Below are positions 15,492-24,559 of a stretch of DNA of 62,787 nt, piece by piece. The first letter of the stretch is position 1. Each line of letters begins with the position of its first letter. The stretch comes from Crocosphaera sp. UHCC 0190. Its GTDB lineage: Bacteria; Cyanobacteriota; Cyanobacteriia; Cyanobacteriales; Microcystaceae. A program made the position numbers and the translations under genes. The DNA lies in the NCBI RefSeq assembly GCF_034932065.1, contig NZ_JAYGHP010000019.1:1-62787 (forward strand), written 5' to 3'. The notes beneath the pieces were generated by a model, which worked only from the letters and a program-made list of their open reading frames with translations, did no database searches and was not told the origin of the DNA.

Positions 15492-17081
15492 ATGAAATCG
15501 AAAAATCTCTTATATTCTTACTATTTCCTCATTTTAATTATCCTGATGTTAGGAATTTTCTTTCGAGTTGTTAATTTAGATAAAAAAGTTTATTGGCACG
15601 ACGAAATTCATACCAGTTTACACATTACTGGATTTACTGCTAAGGAATGGCATCCTTCCCTATTTAATGGAGAAGTAATCACTCAAGATTCTTTACAATA
15701 TCACTTAAAAATTAATGACAAAAAAAGCTTAGCTGATACCATTAATACTTTAGTCTTTGATGATCCCCATCATCCTCCATTGTACTATATTTTAGTGAGA
15801 TATTGGCGACAATTTTGGGGTGATTCTATAACAGTAATCAGAAGTTTTTCTGTTTTAGTTAGTTTATGGATTTTTCCTGCTATTTATTGGTTATGTTGGG
15901 AACTTTTTAAGCAACCAATAATTAGCAGTTTATGTCTAGCTTTGGTTGCTGTTTCGCCTTTGTATGTTTTTTATGCTCAAGAAGCGAGAGAATATGCTTT
16001 ATTCACGGTTTTAATTGCTTTGTCTACTGCTTCATTATTACGAAGTATAAGGTTAACTAAAGATGCCAATATCCCTCAAGAACGATGTTACTTAAGTTGG
16101 GGTGTTTATTTGATTTTAACCACCCTCAGTTTATACACATCTCTTTTTAGTATATTCGTGATTATTGCTCAAGCAATATATACTCTTTTGATAGAAAAAA
16201 ATGCTTTTAATAAAGTCACTATTTTCTATGGAATATCATTAGTAATATCTTGTATTTTATTTGCTCCTTGGATGATAGTCTTAATTCAAAACTATGAACA
16301 GTATAAACGAGCAAATAATTGGATGATTGCTGTTACATTGCCACCGGAAGAATTATTAAAGACTTGGGGATTAAATCTTAGTCGTCTTTTCTTTGATCTG
16401 GGATGGGAAATTGACACCTTGCTTACTTATTTTATTATTATATTATGTTTGCTTTTAGTTAGTTATTCTCTTTATTTTTTGTATAAAAAATCAGCATTAA
16501 AATCTTGGTTATTTGTCTTTTCTTTAGTTTTTATTCAAATATTTTTTTTACTAGGGCCAGATTTATTATGGGGAGGAGTCAGATCCCTCTCTCCTCGTTA
16601 TCTCATTCCTTTTTACCTAGGAATTAATCTTTCTGTTGCTTATTTATTAGGAATAAAATTAACTCATTCAACCAATAAAATCACTAAAGTGTGGTCTATG
16701 ATTACGATCATAATTCTTTCTTTAGGAATTATTTCCTGTTGGATAAATTCACAAAAAGACACTGCTTGGACAAAGGTAATTAGTTATAGTTTACCCCAAG
16801 TTGCTCAGATTATTAATAAAATAGACTCTCCTTTAGTCATTAGTAATGATCAAGGTTATCATCCTGGTAATATTATGGCATTAAGTTATTTACTAAACCC
16901 AGAGGTTAAGTTTCAGTTACTATCACAAGAGAAACAATATAAATTTCCTAAGGGTTTTCAAACAATATTTTTACTGAGTCCAACAGATGAATTTAAACTC
17001 ACATTAGAAAAAGAAACTAAGGTGAAAGCAAAACTAATGTTTGGTGATGCTTATCTTAAGTTATGGAAAATTGAGGTTTAA
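15492..17081 (+). CDS. GT39/PMT-like membrane glycosyltransferase
   Basis: A 529-residue protein with about 10-12 membrane helices. Its first loop carries RVVNLDKKVYWHDE, the acidic motif of GT-C fold sugar transferases (dolichyl-phosphate-mannose transferase-like, PMT_2 superfamily), which move a sugar from a lipid carrier to an acceptor on the outer face of the membrane. The short C-terminal domain is soluble. It starts 5 bp after dnaB, an unlikely functional partner, and its end overlaps the convergent GT2 gene by 4 bp. A shared role in surface polysaccharide with that gene is only an inference from position. Confidence 0.75.
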   Translation: MKSKNLLYSYYFLILIILMLGIFFRVVNLDKKVYWHDEIHTSLHITGFTAKEWHPSLFNGEVITQDSLQYHLKINDKKSLADTINTLVFDDPHHPPLYYILVRYWRQFWGDSITVIRSFSVLVSLWIFPAIYWLCWELFKQPIISSLCLALVAVSPLYVFYAQEAREYALFTVLIALSTASLLRSIRLTKDANIPQERCYLSWGVYLILTTLSLYTSLFSIFVIIAQAIYTLLIEKNAFNKVTIFYGISLVISCILFAPWMIVLIQNYEQYKRANNWMIAVTLPPEELLKTWGLNLSRLFFDLGWEIDTLLTYFIIILCLLLVSYSLYFLYKKSALKSWLFVFSLVFIQIFFLLGPDLLWGGVRSLSPRYLIPFYLGINLSVAYLLGIKLTHSTNKITKVWSMITIIILSLGIISCWINSQKDTAWTKVISYSLPQVAQIINKIDSPLVISNDQGYHPGNIMALSYLLNPEVKFQLLSQEKQYKFPKGFQTIFLLSPTDEFKLTLEKETKVKAKLMFGDAYLKLWKIEV

Positions 17082-19294
17082 ATTAGACGTTTAAAGATCG
17101 AGGTTAAGGGTTTATATCTGAGAAGTAATTTCAGCATTAATACAAGAGATGCAAATTCACCTGGGGCTTTTTTATATTCTTGGAATTGCCAACGATTGGG
17201 AGTACAATATAATAGGTATATCAGTTTTTTTTGTTGTTCTAAAGTTAAGTCTAAGAAATAAATTTTGATCTCAGTTTGATGATGGGTTATCTTTTTCTCA
17301 ATCATTTCGCTAGGAAGTTTTAATCCTTCGATCTCTAAGAAAAATTGCTCCGGTAAATTACAATTACTATTTAATACTAAAGTTGCTCCTTCTTCTGATA
17401 TTGCTTTAGTTTTTCCTTCTAAAATAGAATTTTTGTTAATAAGTTTAACTGGTTTAGATAGAGGAAAACTTTGAAACAAACTTGATTGAGGTTTCTCATA
17501 AAAAGCCAATAAAGCAACCCCAATAGTAATAACATTATACAAACTCCAATAAAAACCTGGATTAATTCCAGCAGTTGATATAATTGTTTTCTGTAAACTC
17601 ATTCCTAAACTGACTAAGTTCATTATTAAAAAAATAATTACGGGAACTGCTAATTTCCATTGATAAACATAAAGCTTTCGAGAAACCCCTTTTGGAGTTA
17701 CAGAAAACTTATTATCAAAGGGATGAAACATCACTTTAATTGTATTAATTACCGTTGGGAAACAGTGGGTTAAGTTATAAACATCTGAAAATAATACTGA
17801 ACGCGCTTTTAAACTTAACCAATATAATACCGTAAAATTGACAGTATAATAAGGCAAAAACATATAAATAAACTCATCAGAAGTGACTTGTATAAATGAG
17901 ATATTAAATACAGAATAAAGAAAAGGACAAATTAAAAAGAAACAACGAGATAGAGGACTAAACCAAAATAATAATCCTTCAAAATTAACTAATCTTTGGA
18001 CAAAAGTTAAATTAGGAATAATCAGGGGATTTTCTTTAATAAAAAATGCTTGTAAGGTTCCTCTACCCCATCTTAATCTTTGAGAAATATGGGATGAAAT
18101 ACTTTCTGCTGCTAAACCAGCACTTAACTTTTCATTGAGATATAAAACATCATATTTGTTTGCTAAAAGGCGTATTCCAGTAAAATAATCTTCACTAATA
18201 GATTCAGTAATAAATCCCCCAACTTCTTCTAAACTACTGCGTCTAACAACAAAAGAAGTTCCTGCACAAAGAACAGAATTAGTTCCATCTCTCATTAACT
18301 GAATTTGACGATAAAATACTTCTTCTTCAGGATTTAAAACAGAAGCTAACCCTAAATTTCTAGCAATTGGATCAGGATTATAAAAATTTTGGGGGGTTTG
18401 AAGTAAGGCAGTTTTCACATTCTGAAAAAAACCAATTGTTCTTGTGAGAAAATTAGTGGTTGGTACAAAATCAGCATCAAAAATAGCAATTAATTCTCCA
18501 TTAGTTTGGGTTAAAGCATGATTTAAGTTACCTGCTTTTGCATAGAAATTATCTAGTCTGGTGATATAATAACACCCTAATTGTTTCGCTAACTCTTCAA
18601 TTTCCGGTCGGTTTGTGTCATCTAAAACATAAACTTTTTTCTGGGCATAACTTAGGGCTTGACAACCAATAATCGTCCGCTTTAAAATAAAAATAGGCTC
18701 ATTATAAGTAGGGATAAATACATCAACTGAAGGACAATATTCCTGATTGATAACTGCCTGACTGTAATCATTGGCTTCTTCTTTACGTTCTTTACTCGTA
18801 AACATAAATACCAATTGAATAAATCCCCCAAAAAGGGCTAAAAATTCTAGTAAAAATAATCCTATGCTAAAGATACCATCCACAGGATTACTAAGGTTAA
18901 GAGTAGAAAGCGATCGCCAAGCAAAATAGCGGAGAATTAACACTAATAAAATTGTAACAATAATTCCCCTTGACCAAGGTTTTGGATAAGGAGATATTTG
19001 CATAATAATTTGTAGAATAATCCATAATAAGATAGTTGGAAAATACAAATAAAATGAATGATCAAAATCAGGAACTTGTAACCAAATATGCGGGTGTTCT
19101 TGCCAATAATTTAACTGATTAAATAACTGAACAATATGGGATTCACCAAATAACCAAGCAAGAGCAATAATAGCCAAAAATATCCAGATTCCCAGGAATA
19201 TAAATGTTGCTGTATATCGGTAAAAAAATATCACCCAAGAAAACCGATTTTTCAATTTTTCACTCTGATTGAAAGCAATTTTATTACCTTTCAT
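17078..19294 (-). CDS. Cellulose-synthase-like GT2 glycosyltransferase with PilZ-like tail
   Basis: A 738-residue processive family 2 glycosyltransferase. Several N-terminal helices precede the GT domain with DVFIPTYNEP, the DDT and DAD aspartates, SEDYFTG and the QRLRWGRG signature of beta-glycan synthases such as BcsA. Further helices and FSVTPKG follow, then a region around residues 620-700 that resembles PilZ (AISEEGA). The RxxxR half of the c-di-GMP site is not clear, so activation by c-di-GMP is uncertain. No bcsB, bcsC or bcsZ is adjacent. The product is probably an exopolysaccharide, perhaps cellulose. Confidence 0.8.
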   Translation of the reverse strand: MKGNKIAFNQSEKLKNRFSWVIFFYRYTATFIFLGIWIFLAIIALAWLFGESHIVQLFNQLNYWQEHPHIWLQVPDFDHSFYLYFPTILLWIILQIIMQISPYPKPWSRGIIVTILLVLILRYFAWRSLSTLNLSNPVDGIFSIGLFLLEFLALFGGFIQLVFMFTSKERKEEANDYSQAVINQEYCPSVDVFIPTYNEPIFILKRTIIGCQALSYAQKKVYVLDDTNRPEIEELAKQLGCYYITRLDNFYAKAGNLNHALTQTNGELIAIFDADFVPTTNFLTRTIGFFQNVKTALLQTPQNFYNPDPIARNLGLASVLNPEEEVFYRQIQLMRDGTNSVLCAGTSFVVRRSSLEEVGGFITESISEDYFTGIRLLANKYDVLYLNEKLSAGLAAESISSHISQRLRWGRGTLQAFFIKENPLIIPNLTFVQRLVNFEGLLFWFSPLSRCFFLICPFLYSVFNISFIQVTSDEFIYMFLPYYTVNFTVLYWLSLKARSVLFSDVYNLTHCFPTVINTIKVMFHPFDNKFSVTPKGVSRKLYVYQWKLAVPVIIFLIMNLVSLGMSLQKTIISTAGINPGFYWSLYNVITIGVALLAFYEKPQSSLFQSFPLSKPVKLINKNSILEGKTKAISEEGATLVLNSNCNLPEQFFLEIEGLKLPSEMIEKKITHHQTEIKIYFLDLTLEQQKKLIYLLYCTPNRWQFQEYKKAPGEFASLVLMLKLLLRYKPLTSIFKRLI

Positions 19295-19548
19295 AATAAC
19301 TGACTATTCTCAATTTTAGGAAATTGAATCAACAAAATTTTCTGTCGGAGAAGATGAACAATGTCATATCCAATATTATTTAAGCATTAAGGGGTTGTTA
19401 CGTAACTATTGTAATATTATTCAATCACTCAAACATTAAATTTTGGTGAGAAATTACTGAGAATTAATTCCTAAACTTGGTTGACATCAGAATTAGCAGA
19501 TTATTAGGGTAAATATCAAAGATTGATAACAATAGCTTGGTCATCTAT

Positions 19549-19576
19549 TTGCTATATCAAATGATTATGTTATTAT
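19549..19576 (+). promoter_or_regulatory. Putative promoter of the alpha-carbonic anhydrase gene
   Basis: A -35 TTGCTA (19549-19554) and -10 TATTAT (19571-19576), spacer 16, lie 41 bp before the start codon, in the 323-bp gap between the divergent GT2 and carbonic anhydrase genes. A consensus TTGACA at 19481-19486 has no convincing -10 at the right distance. I see no gene in the rest of the gap. Confidence 0.4.
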
Positions 19577-19617
19577 GAAATGTAAGAGTTTTCTCATAAA
19601 AAAATAGGAGCTAATCC

Positions 19618-20391
19618 ATGAAGCGGCGCACTTTCGTAAAAGCAATTCCGCTAGGTTTAGCCGGGGCAGTATTTAGCCTTAATTTTCCTTCCTTAATAGC
19701 TGCTGTCGCCGGAGAAAATCATACAGATTGGAGTTATGATGATCCTGAAAGTTGGGGCGAACTTTCGGCGGACTATCAAGTGTGTAGTGTTGGAAATCAA
19801 CAATCTCCCATTGATTTGCAATCACCCGTTTCGTCTGAATTACAACCTATCGAGATTGTTTATCAGGACATTCCCCTAAAAATAATCAATAATAGCCATA
19901 CCATTCAAGTCAATAGTAATCCCGGCAATTATATTATTATTGATGGCAAAAAATTTGACCTCTTGCAATTTCATTTTCATCATCCCAGTGAGCATAAGAT
20001 GACGGGAAAAGCATACCCCATGGAAGTACATTTTGTTCACAAAAATCAAGAAGGCTCTCTTGCTGTTTTAGGGGTATTTCTGCAAGAAGGTGAAGAAAAT
20101 GCGACCCTTAAATCAATTTGGGAAGCTATGCCCTCTCATAAAAGTGAGGAGAAATTAATCAAGGGAGTTAATATTTCTCTACCTCAACTGTTACCGGATG
20201 ATGCCACGAGTTATCGTTATTTTGGCTCTTTAACCACCCCTCCCTGTTCAGAAGTTGTTCAGTGGATAGTGTTTCAAAATCCCCTGGAGATTTCCTCCCA
20301 ACAAATTAATCAATTTAGGCAAATTTTTCCCCTAAATGCTCGCCCAATTCAACCCTTAAACCGCCGTTTTCTATTATCTTTTTCAGAATAA
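19618..20391 (+). CDS. Tat-exported alpha-carbonic anhydrase
   Basis: A 257-residue alpha-type carbonic anhydrase interconverting CO2 and bicarbonate. It begins MKRRTFVKA, a twin-arginine signal, followed by a hydrophobic stretch to about residue 31, so the folded enzyme is exported to the periplasm or thylakoid lumen. Zinc histidines are H119 and H121 (FHFHHPSEH) and H138 (MEVHFVH); C56 and the Cys in TTPPCSE could form the usual disulfide. An AGGAG site lies 8 nt before the ATG. It resembles the cyanobacterial EcaA type. It is the second carbonic anhydrase in the window, unrelated in fold to CcaA. Confidence 0.92.
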   Translation: MKRRTFVKAIPLGLAGAVFSLNFPSLIAAVAGENHTDWSYDDPESWGELSADYQVCSVGNQQSPIDLQSPVSSELQPIEIVYQDIPLKIINNSHTIQVNSNPGNYIIIDGKKFDLLQFHFHHPSEHKMTGKAYPMEVHFVHKNQEGSLAVLGVFLQEGEENATLKSIWEAMPSHKSEEKLIKGVNISLPQLLPDDATSYRYFGSLTTPPCSEVVQWIVFQNPLEISSQQINQFRQIFPLNARPIQPLNRRFLLSFSE

Positions 20392-20397
20392 ATTAAC

Positions 20398-20425
20398 GTA
20401 GAGACGTTGCAGGCAACGTCTCTAC
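20398..20425. repeat. Dispersed palindromic repeat
   Basis: A 13-bp perfect inverted repeat, GTAGAGACGTTGC with GCAACGTCTCTAC, separated by AG. It sits just after the carbonic anhydrase stop. The sequence is of the type of small dispersed palindromes common in cyanobacterial intergenic DNA, and it may end transcripts from both convergent genes. Confidence 0.75.
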
Positions 20426-20473
20426 TGGGTTTTGTTGGCTTTAATAACTCTACTTTTTAAAGCGGATTTGATA

Positions 20474-21424
20474 TCACCTCATGATCGCCTTTTTCTTAAT
20501 GAATTGGAGAATTTTTGTGACCCAATGCTTTAAAAGTTTATAATCTCTGGGTTCTGTAAAAGATAATAATCCTACGATCATTAACCATTGAAACAGAAAT
20601 AAATTCATAGCATATTCAATGGATAAATGTAGTCCAAAGGCCAGGAATAATGCAAAGCGACGAGTTTCTTTAAACCAAAGTGTAATAGGAATAAATAACT
20701 CTACAACAATGACTAACCATGTCATATATTTGATCAGACTGAAAGAAGTTAATAAAAAATTCGGAATAGGGAAGTGTCCAAAAACATCATCTAAACGACT
20801 AACATAATAAATAGCTGTTCCATTTATCCAGTCTTCTCCTTTCATTTTTTCCCAAGCTGTAGACACATAAATTAAACACATTTGTATTTGTAATAATCGC
20901 AATGCCCAAGTTGATGAAGTAAAATCATGAGGAATTTTGTTGCGATTCTTCAACCAATTATCAACAGAATAATAAGCACCAATTGGCATAAAAATCAGAA
21001 AAAATCCCATGAGTCTAAATAAATTATCTTCAGCATCAAATAAGGTATGATGTCGATGAACAAAAGATACAAACCAAATAAAAACACAGATTGCTTGAAA
21101 TCGAGAAAATAAGCCAAATAATAATAAAATAATTTGTGAAATAAAAATACCATAACTAATTTTTAATACCCAGTCATTTTTAGGCAACCAGGTAAAAATA
21201 GTGAGGGTGTCAGGAGCAATAATTTCTCTAGAAACTGCATAGGGTAATAATCCATTTTCTCCGAACCAGCTTAATAAATCTGGCCACCAAACTAAAACAT
21301 TAATCAGTAATAAAAAAGCATAAGCAATGCGAATTACTGCACATATTTTTGGGTTTTTATATTGATAAAAAAAACTATCCCAACCAGCCAAAAAACTCTG
21401 TAAACTGAAGGGAGTATAACTCAT
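20474..21424 (-). CDS. HTTM-domain membrane protein
   Basis: A 316-residue protein with multiple membrane helices, related to the HTTM domain of vitamin K-dependent gamma-glutamyl carboxylases. The family signature HRHHTLFDAEDNLFR is present near residue 122. Bacterial HTTM proteins are of uncertain function; most lack the full carboxylase. Its start overlaps the stop of the upstream gene by 4 bp (ATGA), so the two are translationally coupled and probably act together. It is the last gene of a six-gene minus-strand cluster that starts at 24061. Confidence 0.8.
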   Translation of the reverse strand: MSYTPFSLQSFLAGWDSFFYQYKNPKICAVIRIAYAFLLLINVLVWWPDLLSWFGENGLLPYAVSREIIAPDTLTIFTWLPKNDWVLKISYGIFISQIILLLFGLFSRFQAICVFIWFVSFVHRHHTLFDAEDNLFRLMGFFLIFMPIGAYYSVDNWLKNRNKIPHDFTSSTWALRLLQIQMCLIYVSTAWEKMKGEDWINGTAIYYVSRLDDVFGHFPIPNFLLTSFSLIKYMTWLVIVVELFIPITLWFKETRRFALFLAFGLHLSIEYAMNLFLFQWLMIVGLLSFTEPRDYKLLKHWVTKILQFIKKKAIMR

Positions 21425-21966
21425 TTAGAAGATTCCCATTTGTAGAATTTATAACGATGATTAAAGTTATTTTCAGGTAAAATAGGTGATAAATTTTTTT
21501 GACTTGGTGCTGGAATATTCGCCCATTCTCTGATTAAAATAATTTTAATAGGCTTGGCATCTGGATTATCTGCACTCACAATTGTTCTTGATAAATGGTC
21601 TGCTAAAGATTGCCAAGCATTGCTGTTACCCTCAAAGTAAATACTATCATAATATTCCATGTGTCTAAACTTGAGAAAACGCTCTTCAATAGACATTTTA
21701 GACCAATTGGGAGAGTACCAAATACCTTGAGTATTATCAGAAAAAGTTATTTCGGCCAGAAAACGATTGTTGCTTTTATCTACATCTGGGGCAAATAATT
21801 GCCAAGTTCCCTGCCAAATTCCTATTTTATCTAAAAGGGGATCAATTGCTTGTTTCAAATAGCGATGAACTAAGGATGTTTCGGGTAGTGCATCTGTAAC
21901 AATTAGAAATAAAATAAAAACAATAAAGCTGTTAATTAGAGATTTTTTAATGATGTTACTGAACAT
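21421..21966 (-). CDS. Membrane-anchored partner of HTTM protein, unknown function
   Basis: A 181-residue protein with one N-terminal membrane helix (residues 10-27) and a soluble remainder containing WQGTWQLFAPDVDKSNN. Proteins with this W-Q-L-F-A-P type of motif often sit beside HTTM genes in bacteria, as far as I recall, and here the two overlap by 4 bp. Its start codon directly abuts the stop of the preceding DUF3288-like gene. I cannot assign a reaction. Confidence 0.65.
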   Translation of the reverse strand: MFSNIIKKSLINSFIVFILFLIVTDALPETSLVHRYLKQAIDPLLDKIGIWQGTWQLFAPDVDKSNNRFLAEITFSDNTQGIWYSPNWSKMSIEERFLKFRHMEYYDSIYFEGNSNAWQSLADHLSRTIVSADNPDAKPIKIILIREWANIPAPSQKNLSPILPENNFNHRYKFYKWESSK

Positions 21967-22248
21967 TTAACTCCAATCTTGAATATCATCCCCTTGCTGA
22001 CGACGATAAACCTTCCCACTTTCATGGAGTTGACGAGTTGTCTCAAATAGTTCTTCTTCTGTCAACTGCCACTGCTGTAAAATTAACTCTAAATCCCGAT
22101 GTATTTGTCGCGCTCCAGGAAAATTGCGGTAACGGATGCGAAGCCGTGCTAATTCCGCTAAATTATGATGATTGGGTTCTTCTGTCAAAAGACGATTAAT
22201 CACCTCACGATCAGCTTTTTCTTGGGGATGTTGTTGATCTTGGGGCAT
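21967..22248 (-). CDS. DUF3288-like conserved cyanobacterial protein
   Basis: A 93-residue, charged, probably all-helical soluble protein with the block LAELARLRIRYRNFPGAR. I believe this is the DUF3288 family found throughout cyanobacteria, but the name is from memory. It follows the WD40 gene after 3 bp and is followed with no gap by the HTTM partner gene. Function unknown. Confidence 0.7.
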   Translation of the reverse strand: MPQDQQHPQEKADREVINRLLTEEPNHHNLAELARLRIRYRNFPGARQIHRDLELILQQWQLTEEELFETTRQLHESGKVYRRQQGDDIQDWS

Positions 22249-22251
22249 ACT

Positions 22252-23352
22252 TTACTGCTCGAATTGAATCTCAATACGCGACTTAGGAACCTCATAAAAA
22301 GAAGGGGGAATTTCCCAAACATTAACCACCTTATCAAACCCACCGGAAGCCAGAAACTGTCCATTAGGACTAAACGCTAAGGCATTAACCCAGTCCCTTT
22401 CCTCGGTTAGATAACGCAACAACCGTCTTCTTTCCATACTCCACAGTCTCACCCCATCAAGACCCGCACTCGCCAAAATCTTACCATTGGGACTGAGGGC
22501 GATCGCCTGAACTCTCCCCTTATGGCCCGTCAAGGTATCAATCAAATCACCACTGGCCAAATCCCAAAGCTTAACCGTCCCATCTTGACTCGCGGTAACC
22601 AAGGTTTTACCATCAGGGGTAATAGCCAAACCCGATATCGGTCTTTCGTGGGCCGCAAACTCCGATACTAAAGTCTTGTCTCGAAGATTCCAAAATCTCA
22701 CCCTTCCCTGATCATCCCCACTAGCCACTAAAAACCCATTGGGGTGCATCGCTAAGGCATAAGCAGGGGTTCCAAAGCCTTCTAATTGATAGAGCAAACG
22801 GGGAGGTTCTAAAGACCAGACCCGAATACCATCTAAGGCCCCACTGACCACCCATTGACTGTCAGGGGTAATTGCTAGGGATAACACATAACTGTAGTGG
22901 TCAAAAAAAGTCACTTTGCTTGATTTTTGCGGCCAAGTCCAAAAGTGAATATCTGCATCTTCCCCACTGCTGACCAAGGTTTTCCCATCAGGAGAAATGG
23001 CTAAGGTTAAAATCGCTGAACTTTGCGATCGCAGGGTATCCACTTCCTCCCCATCTTCCAAAGACCAAAATTTCAAAAATGGTTCATTGGTTCCCCCACC
23101 ACTAACTAAGGTTCTTCCATTGGGACTAAACACCAGGGAACGAATAGGAGTTGTATGACCAGTTAGGCGATATTTAAGCTTTAATGTGTTATTTTCTACA
23201 GGAATCTTCTGTTCAGAAAGTGCTTCTTGTTGCTGCTGAAGCAATTGGGCCTGACTGGGTATTCCCCACCCTTGACTGAAGAGGAGTAGAGTAGTGATGA
23301 ATACCCCTGAATAGAGTCTTTTTTTTCCCTTACTGTCCTGATGGTTCATCAT
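22252..23352 (-). CDS. Exported WD40-repeat protein
   Basis: A 366-residue protein with an N-terminal signal peptide (hydrophobic residues about 12-32, cleavage after SQAQ) followed by about seven WD40 repeats such as TASQDGTVKLWDL and SAGLDGVRLWSM, enough for one closed beta-propeller. It is probably a periplasmic binding scaffold. The frame opens at 23373, but I place the start at the ATG at 23352, which overlaps the stop codon of the MerR gene. Neighbours on both sides are packed within 3 bp. Confidence 0.8.
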   Translation of the reverse strand: MMNHQDSKGKKRLYSGVFITTLLLFSQGWGIPSQAQLLQQQQEALSEQKIPVENNTLKLKYRLTGHTTPIRSLVFSPNGRTLVSGGGTNEPFLKFWSLEDGEEVDTLRSQSSAILTLAISPDGKTLVSSGEDADIHFWTWPQKSSKVTFFDHYSYVLSLAITPDSQWVVSGALDGIRVWSLEPPRLLYQLEGFGTPAYALAMHPNGFLVASGDDQGRVRFWNLRDKTLVSEFAAHERPISGLAITPDGKTLVTASQDGTVKLWDLASGDLIDTLTGHKGRVQAIALSPNGKILASAGLDGVRLWSMERRRLLRYLTEERDWVNALAFSPNGQFLASGGFDKVVNVWEIPPSFYEVPKSRIEIQFEQ

Positions 23353-23777
23353 GGTGACTGAATATTCGGGCAAATGGTTTGTTCGGTCTTCTCAATTAAG
23401 GGTTGCTCTTGCCACCCAGACAGAATTCCCGTTAACTCAGATTTTAGAATGTCTAGAGACTCAATTTGTTTCTCTATCTCTGTCAACTTCTCCAAAAGAT
23501 ATTGCTTAATCATCCCGCAAGGCAACTGTCCCTGGTCATGAATGGATAGCACTTCCTGAATTTCCTCTAGGCTCAGACCTAAAGCTTGGGCCCGTTTGAT
23601 AAACCCTAATCGACCAAACACCGTTGGATGAAAGAGACGATAGCCTGAAGGAGAACGTTGAACAGTCGGAGTTAATAAACCACGCTCATCATAATAACGC
23701 AAAGTTTTTACAGATAACCCAAACTGCTTGGCAACCTCACCAATTTTTAAGCACTGAGATGTTGCCACACCATTCAT
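23349..23777 (-). CDS. MerR-family transcriptional regulator
   Basis: A 142-residue regulator with the MerR winged-helix domain (KIGEVAKQFGLSVKTLRYYDERGLL) and a long dimerisation helix. Cysteines in QLPCGMIK and in the tail TICPN are placed roughly like those of metal-sensing members such as ZntR or CueR, so a metal or oxidant signal is possible but not shown. Its ends overlap both neighbours by about 4 bp. Being inside the operon it may control the cluster itself. Confidence 0.87.
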   Translation of the reverse strand: MNGVATSQCLKIGEVAKQFGLSVKTLRYYDERGLLTPTVQRSPSGYRLFHPTVFGRLGFIKRAQALGLSLEEIQEVLSIHDQGQLPCGMIKQYLLEKLTEIEKQIESLDILKSELTGILSGWQEQPLIEKTEQTICPNIQSP

Positions 23778-24061
23778 CGGCGGGATTTATCATGAGTTAA
23801 TTGAGGTAGGGGGGTTCTGGTCGAACTAGGTGGGAGATATCGCCTAGGGGTATCTTCGGTCAGTATGGGTTGAGATTTTTGCACTTGCCACCAACGTAAA
23901 ATGATGGATAAGGTCGCAATTAGTAATCCCAATGACAATAATGACCAGCGTTGTCCCACCCCTCCAATTACCGCATCTACCGCACCCACGGTGAGAATAA
24001 AGCTAGAAATGGGTTCTTTGCGGTAAAAGGTTCTCAGAACACGAGGCAGTAAAATATTCAT
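23774..24061 (-). CDS. Small membrane protein, unknown function
   Basis: A 95-residue protein with two probable membrane helices (about 18-34 and 40-58) and a polar, Pro/Arg-rich tail. It is the first gene of the cluster and overlaps the MerR gene by 4 bp. I recognise no family. The conserved-looking SSFILTVGAVDAVIGGVGQR stretch could be used to search for relatives. Confidence 0.6.
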   Translation of the reverse strand: MNILLPRVLRTFYRKEPISSFILTVGAVDAVIGGVGQRWSLLSLGLLIATLSIILRWWQVQKSQPILTEDTPRRYLPPSSTRTPLPQLTHDKSRR

Positions 24062-24308
24062 TTGCTTGTTTCTGTTTAGATTACCATTCTAATTTCAGCT
24101 TATCTTACCTGCTACAAAACGGCTCACAGAAATCTCGGAGATAGGATTTAGGGTGATTCTAGTCCTACTGAGAGGTTTCCGTATATTACCGAGTTTGTAT
24201 AGAAAAGATAAAGTTATCCACCATCATACAAGTAGGGGAAGAAGTTAGATGTTTAGGGGTTACAGAAGTTTCGCCATTCTCTATTTTCCTTGTCTTCCCA
24301 TCAACCTG

Positions 24309-24485
24309 CTACTGTAGACCCAACCAGGATAATAGTCCTTGTCCGGTAAAATATTCGATGGCTAAGATTAACAAGAAACCCATCATAGCCGCACGACCAT
24401 TTAAACGCTCTGCATAGTCATTAAACCCGAATTTAGGATCTTCGAGTTTGGGGGTTTCGCTGGGTTGCGTTTGAGGACTGCTCAT
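24309..24485 (-). CDS. High-light-inducible protein (CAB/ELIP/HLIP family)
   Basis: A 58-residue one-helix protein with the chlorophyll-binding motif ERLNGRAAMMGF followed by a membrane helix. HLIPs bind chlorophyll and carotenoid and protect photosystem II assembly intermediates under strong light. I start it at MSSPQTQ because AGGAG lies 8-9 nt upstream; an in-frame ATG six codons earlier lacks a site. It stands alone with its own upstream region. Confidence 0.9.
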   Translation of the reverse strand: MSSPQTQPSETPKLEDPKFGFNDYAERLNGRAAMMGFLLILAIEYFTGQGLLSWLGLQ

Positions 24486-24559
24486 GATTTGTCTCCTGAT
24501 CAAGATTGTTTACAATTCTTTACCTAATTTACTGTAAAAGAGTCAAGTTGAGGGTGAGG

